Assembly: GCA_035308905.1 (NCBI GenBank)
Contig: DATGFS010000024.1
Span: forward strand, 1-64,000
Direction: 5' to 3'
From: a bacterium
GTDB lineage: Bacteria; Sysuimicrobiota; Sysuimicrobiia; Sysuimicrobiales; Segetimicrobiaceae
Length of the DNA stretch: 64,000 bases
Shown here: positions 32,591-41,580 of the stretch, in pieces
How positions within the stretch are numbered: position 1 is the stretch's first letter
How the letters are laid out: each line of letters begins with the position of its first letter
Program-made: the position numbers and the translations under genes
Notes under the pieces: generated by a model
Databases searched by the model: none
Told to the model about the DNA's origin: nothing
What the model saw: the letters and a program-made list of their open reading frames with translations, nothing else

Positions 32591-33475
32591 ATGCCGGCGG
32601 AGCCCTGGCACGGCATTTTCCCGTACCTCGTGTCGCCGGTCGATGCGGAGGGGCGGGTGCGCACGGACGTCCTGACCGGGCTGGTCGACCATCTCGTCGG
32701 ATGCGGCGTGCACGGGCTCAGCCCCCTCGGCAGCACCGGCGAATTTCCGTACCTGACGGCCGGGCAGCGCGTGGAAATCGTACGCACGGTGGTTGAAGGG
32801 GCCCGCGGCCGCGTGCCCGTTGTCCCGGGCGTCGCGGCCTACAGCACACACGATGCGATCGAGCAGATCCGCCTCATGCGGGAAGCGGGCGCCGACGGGG
32901 TGATCCTGATTCTGCAAACGTACTTTCCGCTGGCCCGCGAGGGCGTGATGTCGTTCTTCGAGACCGTGGCGGACACAGCCGGGTGCCCGATTTGCGTCTA
33001 CACGAATCCGCGGCTGCTCGGATTCGACCTCACCCCCGACCAGATCATCGCGCTCTCGCGCCTCCCGAACATCCGCTACGTCAAGGACGCGTCCGGCGAG
33101 ACCGGCCGGCTGCTCACGATCCTGAACCGGACCGCGGGACGGATCGCCGTCTTCAGCGCCTCCGCGCACGTGCCGCTGCTGGTGTTCCGCCTCGGCGGCG
33201 TCGGCTGGATGGCCGGCCCGGCGTGCCTTGTGCCGGCGGCGTGCGTGCGTCTTTATGACCTCGCCCAAAGCGGACAATGGGAAGACGCCGAGCGCCTGCA
33301 GCGGCGCCTGTGGCCTGTCAACGAGGTCTTCCAGCGGCACGGGCTCGCCGCGTGCGTTAAAGCGGGGCTGCGCCTCTTGGGATTCGACGCCGGCGACCCG
33401 ATCCCACCGCAGCGCCCGCTCGCAGACACGGCGATCGACGAAATCCGCGAGGCCCTCGCGGGCGTGGGCGGCTGA
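32591..33475 (+). CDS. dihydrodipicolinate synthase (DapA) family lyase
   Basis: 294-residue class I aldolase of the DapA/NAL family. Conserved elements are GLSPLGSTGEFPYL, the catalytic tyrosine in VYTNP (Tyr137) and the Schiff-base lysine in IRYVKDASGE (Lys165). The GxxGE signature and overall length fit the family, but sequence alone does not separate lysine biosynthesis from catabolic oxo-acid aldolases; the surroundings favour a catabolic role. It starts at ATG 32591 and converges, two bases apart, on the tautomerase gene. Confidence 0.88.
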   Translation: MPAEPWHGIFPYLVSPVDAEGRVRTDVLTGLVDHLVGCGVHGLSPLGSTGEFPYLTAGQRVEIVRTVVEGARGRVPVVPGVAAYSTHDAIEQIRLMREAGADGVILILQTYFPLAREGVMSFFETVADTAGCPICVYTNPRLLGFDLTPDQIIALSRLPNIRYVKDASGETGRLLTILNRTAGRIAVFSASAHVPLLVFRLGGVGWMAGPACLVPAACVRLYDLAQSGQWEDAERLQRRLWPVNEVFQRHGLAACVKAGLRLLGFDAGDPIPPQRPLADTAIDEIREALAGVGG

Positions 33476-33477
33476 GG

Positions 33478-33678
33478 CTACCGCTTGGCCGCGTTTGCGG
33501 AAAACTCGGGCGCCCCACCGGTCACCCAATCGTCCTTCGCCACGTCTTCGAAGACCACCTGACACGCTTCCCGTGTCGTTCCGCCGATCGTGATCAGCGC
33601 CTCGGTGATGGCTTCGGCGATCCGGCGCTTCTTCTCGGTCGAACGTCCTTCGAACAACGTCACTCGAACAAACGGCAT
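33478..33678 (-). CDS. 4-oxalocrotonate tautomerase family protein
   Basis: 66-residue tautomerase subunit. After removal of Met the N-terminal Pro1 becomes the catalytic base (PFVRVTLFEGRSTEKKRRI), followed by the helix AEAITEALITIGG and the strand CQVVFEDVAKDDWVTGG, all typical of 4-OT. It shifts keto-enol double bonds, usually in aromatic or oxo-acid breakdown. A GGAGGAGG site precedes the ATG. It runs opposite to, and just behind, the DapA-family gene. Confidence 0.88.
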   Translation of the reverse strand: MPFVRVTLFEGRSTEKKRRIAEAITEALITIGGTTREACQVVFEDVAKDDWVTGGAPEFSANAAKR

Positions 33679-33868
33679 GAACGGCCTCCTCCACGGCAGT
33701 GGTCGGGCGACCCGGACTGCGGGGCGTCTGCTACCACAGATACAACGCGCCGCCCGGGCAGGCCTGTCCCGCCCGGCTTTCGTGCGGGCCGTCGACGAAG
33801 GGTGCCCGGGGCCCGCGGCGAACGCTCGTCTCACCGAAAACGTCACCTAGAGGCGGAGGCCACCTCCG

Positions 33869-35158
33869 ATGCTCCGGCGGCCCGAAGAGAAGGTCAAAGA
33901 ACTCAGCGAGATCACGATCAAGTCCGACACGCGCGACATCCTGTCGCACGCGACGATCCAGGCCGAGGCGCTCGAAGATTATTTCCTCGTCGACATGGAC
34001 GCGCACGTCACGGAAACGCAGTTCTGGCCCGAAATCATTAACCTGATCGACAACGACGTGATCAAGCAGATGGGCCAGGCGATGATGATGCGGCCGGGGC
34101 CCTCGACGGCGCTACTCAACCAAATGCCCGGCCTGATGTTTCAGAACGTCTACGGGCGCATCCCCCACCAATTGACCCTGGCCGAACCCGTGGATGGCGC
34201 CGGGTGCCACCACCTCACGGAGCTGATGCGCCGCGCGATGGACGCGATGGGCCTCGACTACCAGGTCGTTTTTCCAACCCCGATGCTGGTACTGGGAATG
34301 CATCCCCAAGATGACATCGAGGTCGCGGTCGGCCGCGCCTACGACCGGTGGCTCGTCGAGCGCATCCTGCCGGAGGACGAGCGGATCAAGGGCCTGCTGT
34401 ACCTGCCCTTCAATACGCCGAAGGCCTGTCTCGACATCGTCCGGGACTTCGGCAGCGCGCCCGGTGTCATCGGCTTCACCGTCTGCGCGACCCGGAACAA
34501 ACCCGTCCACCACGACTCTTATATGAAGCTCTACGCGATGATCGAGGAGACCGGCAAGCCGCTGACCTTCCATTCCGGCTACCATTGGGGCGACCCGTCC
34601 TTCGCGCAGCTCAACCGGTTCATCTCGATGCACAGCATCTCGTTCGTGCACTACAGCCTGATCCACGTCGCGAACTGGGTGATCAACGGGCTGCCGGAGC
34701 GCTTCCCGGGGCTCAAGATCGTGTGGGTGGAAAGCGGCCTCGCCTGGATCCCGTTCATCATGCAGCGGCTCGACCACGAGTTCATGATGCGGGTCTGTGA
34801 GGCACCGGCGCTCAAGCGTCCGCCGAGCGAGTATATTCGGGAGATGTACTTCACCAGCCAGCCGCTCGAGAAGACCAACATGAAGCTGCTCCAGGCGACG
34901 TTCGAGGCGATCAACGCGGAGACGCAGCTCCTCTACGCGTCCGACTGGCCGCACTGGGACTTCGATCCGCCAACCGCGATCACGACGATCCCGTTCCTCA
35001 GCGAGCAGGCGAAGCGCAACATCCTCGGCCTCAACGCGGCCCGGGTGTTCAACCTCGAGGTCAAGCGGACCCGGCCGAAGGCGCGCGACGTGCTCGCCGG
35101 ACGGCAGGAGGCCGCGGAGCGGCCGGAAGTCCTGCGGCAGACAGGGGACCGCGTCTGA
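33869..35158 (+). CDS. amidohydrolase family protein (COG2159 type)
   Basis: 429-residue metal-dependent hydrolase or decarboxylase of the amidohydrolase-2 family (relatives: aminocarboxymuconate-semialdehyde decarboxylase). The N-terminal metal motif is DMDAHVTE in place of the usual DxHxH, the barrel histidines appear in TFHSGYHWG and IVWVESGLAW, and the last aspartate lies in LLYASDWPHWDFD. An N-terminal extension of about 40 residues precedes the barrel. Start follows GGAGGCC. It heads a three-gene unit with a 105-residue unknown protein and a Rieske protein, suggesting an oxidative ring- or amide-degrading system. Confidence 0.85.
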   Translation: MLRRPEEKVKELSEITIKSDTRDILSHATIQAEALEDYFLVDMDAHVTETQFWPEIINLIDNDVIKQMGQAMMMRPGPSTALLNQMPGLMFQNVYGRIPHQLTLAEPVDGAGCHHLTELMRRAMDAMGLDYQVVFPTPMLVLGMHPQDDIEVAVGRAYDRWLVERILPEDERIKGLLYLPFNTPKACLDIVRDFGSAPGVIGFTVCATRNKPVHHDSYMKLYAMIEETGKPLTFHSGYHWGDPSFAQLNRFISMHSISFVHYSLIHVANWVINGLPERFPGLKIVWVESGLAWIPFIMQRLDHEFMMRVCEAPALKRPPSEYIREMYFTSQPLEKTNMKLLQATFEAINAETQLLYASDWPHWDFDPPTAITTIPFLSEQAKRNILGLNAARVFNLEVKRTRPKARDVLAGRQEAAERPEVLRQTGDRV

Positions 35159-35159
35159 T

Positions 35160-35477
35160 ATGGCGGGCGACGCGCACGCGGAGTTCGCCGCGGCGGCGGG
35201 CGCGTTTGCGGCCGCGGCGGAGCGCGCACTCGCGGGCGGCGCGGCGTCGCAGCTGGCCGCCGGCGACATCGAGCGGGCCATGAACGCCGCGGTGAAAGTC
35301 TACGCCGCGAAGACGGAGGCTCTGGCCGGGGAAACGCCCGCGCCGCCGGTATCGGCGGACCGGGTGACCCCGACGGAGGTGGTCGTGGTCGTGAGCGAGA
35401 TGCTCCGCGCGGTCGACGTCAGCCTGTTCGACCTGGCGATGTGGTACCGCCGGCCGGCCGGCGGCCCGCAACCATGA
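35160..35477 (+). CDS. hypothetical protein, 105 residues, between amidohydrolase and Rieske genes
   Basis: I do not recognise this protein. It is alanine-rich and probably all-helical, with a last helix VVVVVSEMLRAVDVSLFDLAMWYR, and no signal peptide. It starts one base after the amidohydrolase stop and ends 25 bases before the Rieske gene, so it is likely a conserved accessory subunit of the same system. Confidence 0.7.
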   Translation: MAGDAHAEFAAAAGAFAAAAERALAGGAASQLAAGDIERAMNAAVKVYAAKTEALAGETPAPPVSADRVTPTEVVVVVSEMLRAVDVSLFDLAMWYRRPAGGPQP

Positions 35478-35502
35478 AATTAGAGGCGCCCGAGGCAGCC
35501 CG

Positions 35503-35928
35503 ATGAGGGAAGTCTTGATCGGGCGGGTCTCGGAGTTTCCCGATTCGGGCCGGCAGATCGTCGCCGTCGATGACGCCGAGATCGGCGTGTTCTGTGTCAA
35601 CGGCCGGTTCACGGCCTTCGAGAACGTGTGCCCGCATCTAGGAGGACCCGTCTGCCAGGGGAAGATCATCCCGCGCGTCCAGGAAATGGTCGGGGAGGAT
35701 AAGACCAGCCTGGGCCTGTCCTTCTCGAAGGATCAGACGAACGTCGCCTGCCCGTGGCACGGCTACGAGTTCGACGTCGAGACCGGCCGCCACCAAGGCA
35801 ACTCCCACTTGCGGCTGCGCGCGGTTAAGATCGAAGTCGTCGGCGGCGACCTCGTCGTGACGGTGCCGGAGCGCACGCGCGAACGGATCGCGCGCGCCCG
35901 CCCGGCCGGCGGGCGGACCTCGGACTAG
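35503..35928 (+). CDS. Rieske [2Fe-2S] protein
   Basis: 141-residue Rieske ferredoxin-like protein. Cluster ligands are Cys43 and His45 in NVCPHLGGPV and Cys83 and His86 in ACPWHGYEFD. The 37 residues between the two motifs are about twice the usual number; the insertion (IIPRVQEMVGEDKTSL) may be a docking loop. It likely donates electrons to, or is part of, a complex with the amidohydrolase-family protein encoded two genes upstream. No membrane anchor or signal is seen. Confidence 0.88.
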   Translation: MREVLIGRVSEFPDSGRQIVAVDDAEIGVFCVNGRFTAFENVCPHLGGPVCQGKIIPRVQEMVGEDKTSLGLSFSKDQTNVACPWHGYEFDVETGRHQGNSHLRLRAVKIEVVGGDLVVTVPERTRERIARARPAGGRTSD

Positions 35929-35969
35929 TTTGCGGCAGGGCTACCCGGCGGCCGGCGCTCCCGATCTGC

Positions 35970-36581
35970 TCAGTACGTGGGACAGTGGAGCGCGGTGGCC
36001 GTGTTCGCGGTGAACCCGCCGAACGATATGAAGGCCGGCGCGAGGTAGCAGAACTGCCCCGGCTGATAGACGGTCAGCGCCTGCACGTAGGCACCGCCCG
36101 GCGGCACCGTCAACAGTAGCCCGCGTTTGTCGTAGAGCCAGTACTGCAGACCGCTCACAAGCGCGTTCAGGATCGGCGGGCCGTAGGTCTGCTGGACTGA
36201 ACGGACCGGAAGGCTGAACGGGAGTATGCCCTGATTAATGCAGTGCTGCGGTATCGGGACCGGCCACGACCGCAGGATGTTGAGGCCGGCGACCACGTTG
36301 TCCCGTCCGAGAACGTCGAGACCGTTAAACCGCATGTGGGTCCACTGGTGGCCCCGCAGGCGGCGGTTCTCAACGAGGGTCGCCCGGCCGTACCACTGCG
36401 AAATTTGACCGAGCGGGATTCCCAGCTGCACCGGCCCAAGGCTGACGCCCGGGACGAAGGACCCTGCGGGATCGCACCAACTCTGGCTGTTCGGGTTGTC
36501 GTCCGCAAGCGCCGCCGGTCCGCTCGGCCAGAGAACGGCGGTTAACGTCACTGCTACGATGGCCACGACGAGTGATCGCAT
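35970..36581 (-). CDS. secreted protein of unknown function
   Basis: 203-residue exported protein with a clear signal peptide (SLVVAIVAVTLTAVLWPSG, cleavage after ALA near residue 26). Four cysteines in the mature part could form two disulfides. Segments such as PGVSLGPVQLGIPLGQISQWYG resemble the repeated short motif of SmpA/OmlA-like or BLIP-type domains found in exported proteins; this is a weak similarity. GAGGGGG lies eight bases before the ATG. It diverges from the SRPBCC gene. Confidence 0.65.
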   Translation of the reverse strand: MRSLVVAIVAVTLTAVLWPSGPAALADDNPNSQSWCDPAGSFVPGVSLGPVQLGIPLGQISQWYGRATLVENRRLRGHQWTHMRFNGLDVLGRDNVVAGLNILRSWPVPIPQHCINQGILPFSLPVRSVQQTYGPPILNALVSGLQYWLYDKRGLLLTVPPGGAYVQALTVYQPGQFCYLAPAFISFGGFTANTATALHCPTY

Positions 36582-36850
36582 GCGAGAGCCCCCCTCAGCG
36601 CCATGGACGCCTGCAATCTATGCTACCCGATTCATTCCCCAAACGGGCCCGCCGCCTACTTAACGCGGGCGCTCAGCCCCCGGTTCCCCGGCCGCCGGCG
36701 CCGTCTCTATTAACGACGGCCGGGCCGGGGCGGGTTCCCTGCGCCGCGCCGGGTTTGATGGCGGCCGGCCGAACCCGCGGACCCCGGCGCACGTTCTTGA
36801 ATTATGATTGTGAAGAAGGCGGCCCGCGGCCGGCCGGCTGGGAGAAGGCG

Positions 36851-37393
36851 ATGTTCGCAACCGGTCTGATCTCGTTCCTCGTGCTGACGCTCGCCCAGAT
36901 TCCGACGCTGTCCGGAATCCCGGATCTCAGCACCCATAAGGAAATCAAAGTAGCGGTCGAGATCAAGGCGTCCGCCGACACTGTCTGGCACACCCTAACC
37001 AACTTTCCCGCGTACGACATCTGGAATCCCTACATCTACCCGGCTTCCGGCGAGCCGATCGCCGGACGGCAGCTCGATTTGACGCTCCGGGGCCGTACCG
37101 TCATTCATTTCCAGCCCACCGTGCTCGTCGCCAAACCCGGCGAGGAGCTCATCTGGGGCGGGAAGGTCCCCCTCGGGGCGGTCCAGCGCGAGGTAACGTT
37201 CGAGATCGTGACGCTGGAGCCCCATCGAGTCCGGTTCACCGCGATGGAGCGGTTTCGCGGTGTCCTCCTGCCCCTCGCCGGGGGTGTCACCCGCGATGCC
37301 GCCGCCGGATGGCAGGCCATGGCGAAGGCCTTGAGAAACCGCGCCGAACTGCTGGACTTCTCTCCGCCCTCGAACCCCGTCCCGCACCGCTAG
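36851..37393 (+). CDS. SRPBCC (START-like) family protein
   Basis: 180-residue protein with a hydrophobic N-terminus (GLISFLVLTLAQI), either an anchor or signal, followed by a helix-grip ligand-binding fold: KEIKVAVEIKASADTVWHTLTNFPAYDIWNPYI is the family signature, and the long C-terminal helix reads GWQAMAKALRNRAELL. Such proteins bind lipids or aromatic compounds or act as cyclases. GGAGAAGG precedes the ATG. The 269-base gap before it holds a TATGAT (36803-36808), possibly a -10, but no clear -35. Confidence 0.8.
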   Translation: MFATGLISFLVLTLAQIPTLSGIPDLSTHKEIKVAVEIKASADTVWHTLTNFPAYDIWNPYIYPASGEPIAGRQLDLTLRGRTVIHFQPTVLVAKPGEELIWGGKVPLGAVQREVTFEIVTLEPHRVRFTAMERFRGVLLPLAGGVTRDAAAGWQAMAKALRNRAELLDFSPPSNPVPHR

Positions 37394-37601
37394 CGCGTCA
37401 CACGACCGCGCCACCCCCGGGCGGGCACCCGAACGAGTACGCCCAAAAACATGTTGGGGTGAGCCGGAACGGCGGAATAATGTGAACACCATTTAGACAA
37501 CAACGACAACCGCATACGGGACGACGGGCGAGATGCTCTCCGACATCGCGCCCCGGTCAAGGCCAGGCGGCATCGACAGACGCGACCGGGCGGAACTGGA
37601 C

Positions 37602-37889
37602 GTGAGGCTGATGATGGCGCTGCTGAGTGTGATCGTGCTGGTGGCGGTACTCGTCGGACCGGCAGGTGCGCAGTCGGTCTACCAAAACGACGACCCGACC
37701 TATCCGGTCTTCGAAGTGAACACACAGACCGAGGCGCATACGGCGACGACGTGGGCGGAGCACGCGGCGCAGTCCATCGCAAAGATTGCGGCGTCGCCGA
37801 CCGGCAAGGCGGTCCAGGTCGCCGTGGGGCTGTACAACGTGCTGGTGAACAAGTCGATGCCGGTCACGTCCGCGAACATCGGGTTCTAA
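37602..37889 (+). CDS. small secreted protein
   Basis: 95-residue exported protein with a signal peptide (LLSVIVLVAVLVGPAGA, cleavage after AGA/QS). The mature portion of about 70 residues has a tyrosine-containing start (QSVYQNDDPTYPVFEV) and amphipathic helices; no cysteines. I do not recognise the family. The GTG start at 37602 gives an arginine before the hydrophobic core; ATG at 37611 is an alternative. Confidence 0.5.
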   Translation: MRLMMALLSVIVLVAVLVGPAGAQSVYQNDDPTYPVFEVNTQTEAHTATTWAEHAAQSIAKIAASPTGKAVQVAVGLYNVLVNKSMPVTSANIGF

Positions 37890-37909
37890 CGCGGCCCGCC
37901 CGGCGGTCT

Positions 37910-37947
37910 GTCCCCGCGGCGCCCGGCCTGCGGCCGGGGGCGGGGAC
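37910..37947. terminator. strong hairpin between convergent genes
   Basis: GTCCCCGC pairs with GCGGGGAC, and within it CCCGGCC pairs with GGCCGGG around a three-base loop, giving about 15 base pairs with a small internal bulge. It lies between the stop of the small secreted protein gene and the stop of the peptide ABC permease gene, serving both directions. Confidence 0.6.
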
Positions 37948-37948
37948 G

Positions 37949-38851
37949 TTACAGCCGGCGCAGCCGAGGATCGAGCGCGTCCCGCAGGCTGTCACCCACC
38001 ACGTTCAACGCCAGCACTAGTGTGAGGATCGCCAGCCCCGGAAAGGTCGAGATCCACCACTGCACGAGATAGTCGCGGCCGGACGCGATCATGGACCCCC
38101 ACTCCGGAATTTGCGGGGGCGGCCCGAGGCCGAGGAAGCTGAGCGACGCGAACGTGAGAATGGCATGCCCGACGTCGAGCGTGCCGAGTATCACGATCGG
38201 CGAGACGATGTTGACCAGGATGTGACGGCTGAAGACGCGGAATGTGGACGCGCCGACCGCCCGGGCCGCTTCGACATATTCGCGCCCCCGCGCGGCCAGC
38301 ACGAGCCCCCGGGCGAACCGCGCGTAGGACGGCCACCACGCCACCATGATGGCGATGACCGCGTTTCGGATCCCCGCCCCCAGGGCGGCGGAGATGATCA
38401 TCGCGAGGATCACCGTGGGGAACGCCAGCATGAGGTCGGTGACGCGCATGATCACCTCGTCGACCGCGCCGCCCGCGCCGCCCGCGACGCTCCCCACCAG
38501 CGTTCCGAGCAGCACCGCCAGCGCCACCGCGGCCATGCCGACCGGGATGGAAATCCGCGCGCCGTAGAGCACGCGGCTGAGGATGTCGCGGCCGAGCGGA
38601 TCGGTGCCGAGCCAGTGCGCCGGTCCGGGCGGGGCGAGGCGCTGCGCGATATCCTGCGCGAGGGGCAGCGCCGGGGCGATGAGCGGCGCGGCTGCGGCCG
38701 CGACGAGCCACGCCGCCACGACCACCAGCGCCCCGACGGCGAGCGGCGAGCGGACGAACGGCCGGGGCAGCAGCCGCGCGGCCCGCCGGGCCCATGGACG
38801 GGCGACCGCCGCGGAGGCCGCACCGCCCCGCGTAGAGGGGGTGACCGCCAC
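37949..38851 (-). CDS. dipeptide/oligopeptide ABC transporter permease (DppC type)
   Basis: 300-residue inner-membrane subunit with six predicted helices. GTDPLGRDILSRVLYGARIS is the diagnostic DppC/OppC N-terminal motif, and the ATPase-contact loop reads YVEAARAVGASTFRVFSRHI. GTG start at 38851, five bases after the DppB stop, was chosen because no upstream start in frame gives a better fit. The ATPase subunits that normally follow are missing; the downstream side is a terminator and then other genes. Confidence 0.9.
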   Translation of the reverse strand: MAVTPSTRGGAASAAVARPWARRAARLLPRPFVRSPLAVGALVVVAAWLVAAAAAPLIAPALPLAQDIAQRLAPPGPAHWLGTDPLGRDILSRVLYGARISIPVGMAAVALAVLLGTLVGSVAGGAGGAVDEVIMRVTDLMLAFPTVILAMIISAALGAGIRNAVIAIMVAWWPSYARFARGLVLAARGREYVEAARAVGASTFRVFSRHILVNIVSPIVILGTLDVGHAILTFASLSFLGLGPPPQIPEWGSMIASGRDYLVQWWISTFPGLAILTLVLALNVVGDSLRDALDPRLRRL

Positions 38852-38856
38852 CGCCG

Positions 38857-39876
38857 TCAGCCCATCCGGATCCGCGGGTCGGCGACCGCGTAGGCGACGT
38901 CGACCAGCAGATTCGCGAAGACGTACACGGAGGCCACGACGATCCCCACCCCCATGATCGCCGGGAAGTCGAGCGACGTGGCGCTGCGGAACGCGTACGA
39001 TCCGAGGCCCGGCCAGGCGAAGACGGTCTCGGTGATGACGGCGCCCGAGAGCAGCCCGCCGAAGCTCAGGCCAACGATCGTGATCACCGGAAGCAGCGCG
39101 TTGCGCGCGGCGTGGCGCAGCGTGACCCGCAGGGCCGGAAGTCCCTTGGCGCGCGCGGTCCGCACGTAGTCCTCGCCGAGCACGTCGAGCATGCTGCCGC
39201 GCATCATGCGGGTGATGACCCCGATGCTGTAGGCGGAAAGCACGAGCGCGGGCAGCACGAGATGCGAGAGCGCATCCCGGGCGACGTCCGCCTCGCCGGC
39301 GAGCAGGGCGTCGATCACGACGAAGTTGGTCACGGCCGGCGGGCGCGAAAGACGCGGGCTCAGCTGGCCCGCGGACGGCGCCCACCCGAGCCACGCGTAG
39401 AAGATCAGCAGCGCCACCAGCCCCAGCCAGAACACCGGCATCGAGACCCCGATCAGCGACCCGCTCCGGCTGATCTGATCGACCGCGGTGTCGCGGCGGA
39501 CGCCGGCGACGATGCCGAGCGGAATGCCGACCGCGAGGCTGATCAGCATCGCGGCGAACGCGAGCTCCACGGTCGCAGGGAGATCCTGCCCGAGATCGGT
39601 CGCGACGGCCTGATGCGTCGAGATCGACGTCCCCATGTCCCCGTGCAGCAGGCGCCACACGTAGATCAGGTACTGCTGCGGCGGAGACCGGTCGAGCCCC
39701 CACTGGTGGCGAAACGCGGCGACGACCTCGGGATTGGCGGCCGCCTGTTCGCCGAGGTTGGCCGCGACCGGGTCCGCCGGCACCGCGTGCGAGAGCACGA
39801 ACGTCAGCAGCGTGATCCCGACAAGCATCACCGGCAGCAGCAACACACGCCGGCCGATGTAGACCGCGAGGTTCAC
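38857..39876 (-). CDS. dipeptide/oligopeptide ABC transporter permease (DppB type)
   Basis: 339-residue inner-membrane subunit with six helices. The family start (YIGRRVLLLPVMLVGITLLTF) and PADPVAANLG motif are present, along with the ATPase-contact region YVRTARAKGLPALRVTLRHA. Start is GTG at 39876, seven bases after the stop of the second binding protein gene. Together with the DppC-type subunit it forms the translocation channel. Confidence 0.9.
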   Translation of the reverse strand: MNLAVYIGRRVLLLPVMLVGITLLTFVLSHAVPADPVAANLGEQAAANPEVVAAFRHQWGLDRSPPQQYLIYVWRLLHGDMGTSISTHQAVATDLGQDLPATVELAFAAMLISLAVGIPLGIVAGVRRDTAVDQISRSGSLIGVSMPVFWLGLVALLIFYAWLGWAPSAGQLSPRLSRPPAVTNFVVIDALLAGEADVARDALSHLVLPALVLSAYSIGVITRMMRGSMLDVLGEDYVRTARAKGLPALRVTLRHAARNALLPVITIVGLSFGGLLSGAVITETVFAWPGLGSYAFRSATSLDFPAIMGVGIVVASVYVFANLLVDVAYAVADPRIRMG

Positions 39877-39882
39877 GGCGCC

Positions 39883-41580
39883 CTAGGTGCGCTTGACCGT
39901 GAAGAAGTCGGTCCCCCAGACGCTGTTGAACGTGACGCCGCGCAGGTCCGCACGGTAGCCCCAGGGCAACGCCGGCGTGAACAGCGGGATGTACGGGCCG
40001 ATCTCCAGCAGACGCCGCTGGGCCTTCTGTAAGAGCGCAACCCGGGCGCGCGCATCGGCCTCCTGCTCCGCCTGGTCGCCCCAGTGCGCCAGTTCGCCCG
40101 CCGCCGCGCTCGCCGTCGCCGGCCAGCGCAGCCGCTTGCCGACGAGGCGCCCCGGAAGGTACACGAGGAAGTCGGTCGCGTCCGGATAGTCGGCGACGTA
40201 GCCGCCGAAGAGCGCCGGGGCCTTGGCCGCCCGGTACTCCCCGAGCGCGACCGCGCCGGGCAGTCCGTTGAGCTCCACCGTGATGCCCACGGCGGCGAGG
40301 TCGGCCTGGAGCTTCTGCGCCATGATCGGGTACTGGATGCCGAACGACGTCTGGTCGCTCGCGTAGTTCATGCGGCCCCGCGGGGAGGCGATGCCGGACT
40401 CCCGGATCAGGGCCTTCGCCCGGTCGCGGTCGGTCTTGACGGCCTCCCGAGGGTCGAGCGCGCCCGCCAGGTTATTGGGAATCACGCCGGCCATCCGTAC
40501 CGCGCCCGGCCCCGCGATCTTCAAGATGCCGTCGTAGTCGAGCGCGTAGCGGATCGCCTGGATGATCTTGGGATTGGCCAGCGAGCCGCTCAATTCGGGA
40601 TCCGTGTTGACCATCATCACGAACGAGGCGGCGATCAGACTGTTCTTGATCGTCACGCTCGGCACGCGCGAGAGCGTCTGCGCGTTCGAGAGCCCGAGCC
40701 CGGTCGCGACGTCGAGATCGCCGCGCTCGAGCCCGAGCGCCTGCGTCGAAGCTTCGGGGATGTTCTTGATCACGACCCGCGCGATCGACGGCGCGCCGCG
40801 CCAATGCCGGGGATTGCGCGCGAGCACGACTTCCTGATTCGGCGTGTGGCTCTCGAGGATGAAGGCCCCGCCGCCGAGCGAATGCGAATTGAGGTACCCC
40901 TCCGCATGGTCCCGGCTCGCGGCGTCGGGGCCGGCGTCCGCGCCCTGCGCGGCCGCCGTCTTGCTGTCGACGATCCCAAGGGCGCCGTTCGACAGGATCG
41001 GGATGATCGACGGCTGGGGGTCCCGCAGCCGCAGCACGACCGTGTAGGGATCGGGCGCTGTCACCGCGGCAACGTTGTCGAGGAAGAACGCCGGGTTGGA
41101 TTTCAAGTTCATCACCCGTTCGAACGACCACTTGACGTCCGCCGACGTCAGCGGATTGCCCGACGCGAAGCGGATGTCGCGCCGAAGCGTGAAGGTGTAC
41201 AGGCGGCCTCCTCCGGTGACGTTCCAGGACGCCGCCACGTGCGGCCGGGGGTTCGAGAGGTCCTCGCCGTTCAGGGTCACGAGCGCGTCGTACGTCGCGT
41301 GGCAGATCATCTCGCCGAGCGGCTCGAGCGTGTGCCCCGGATCGAGGCTCCGGATGACGTAGCTCGGCGCCATCACGACGGTGTCCCGGGACGACGCGGC
41401 GGCCCCGAGCGCCGTGGTCCCGCGCCGGAGCGCGCCCATCGCGGCCGCCGCCGCGCCGGCGGCCGCCGCCGCGACCAGATTCCGGCGGGTCAGCGTGCCG
41501 CGCGCCGGCGCGACGTCCACCGCGGCCGGCCGCTGTGATTTCACCGTGCCCTGCGTCATCATGGCCCTCCCGTTGGTCAT
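39883..41580 (-). CDS. peptide-type ABC transporter substrate-binding protein, copy 2
   Basis: 565-residue family 5 (DppA/OppA) solute-binding protein. An N-terminal twin-arginine region (GTLTRRNLVAAAAAGAAAAA) suggests Tat or Sec export, followed by LDPGHTLEPLGEMICHATYD, TSADVKWSFERVMNLKSNP and ADYPDATDFLVYLPGRLVGK. ATG 41580 forms an ATGA overlap with the paralogous gene upstream; ATG 41559, with GGGAGG six bases before, is an alternative start. Close similarity to the adjacent copy indicates a tandem duplication with diverged ligand preference. Confidence 0.9.
   Translation of the reverse strand: MTNGRAMMTQGTVKSQRPAAVDVAPARGTLTRRNLVAAAAAGAAAAAMGALRRGTTALGAAASSRDTVVMAPSYVIRSLDPGHTLEPLGEMICHATYDALVTLNGEDLSNPRPHVAASWNVTGGGRLYTFTLRRDIRFASGNPLTSADVKWSFERVMNLKSNPAFFLDNVAAVTAPDPYTVVLRLRDPQPSIIPILSNGALGIVDSKTAAAQGADAGPDAASRDHAEGYLNSHSLGGGAFILESHTPNQEVVLARNPRHWRGAPSIARVVIKNIPEASTQALGLERGDLDVATGLGLSNAQTLSRVPSVTIKNSLIAASFVMMVNTDPELSGSLANPKIIQAIRYALDYDGILKIAGPGAVRMAGVIPNNLAGALDPREAVKTDRDRAKALIRESGIASPRGRMNYASDQTSFGIQYPIMAQKLQADLAAVGITVELNGLPGAVALGEYRAAKAPALFGGYVADYPDATDFLVYLPGRLVGKRLRWPATASAAAGELAHWGDQAEQEADARARVALLQKAQRRLLEIGPYIPLFTPALPWGYRADLRGVTFNSVWGTDFFTVKRT

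Noticed and set aside
33700-33790. GC-rich inverted segments before the amidohydrolase gene as a riboswitch
   Set aside because: Pairing is imperfect and no known riboswitch core could be recognised; probably chance in GC-rich DNA.
37533-37601. Upstream start for the small secreted protein at 37533
   Set aside because: It would bury the signal peptide behind 23 charged residues; the GTG at 37602 or ATG at 37611 gives a normal signal.
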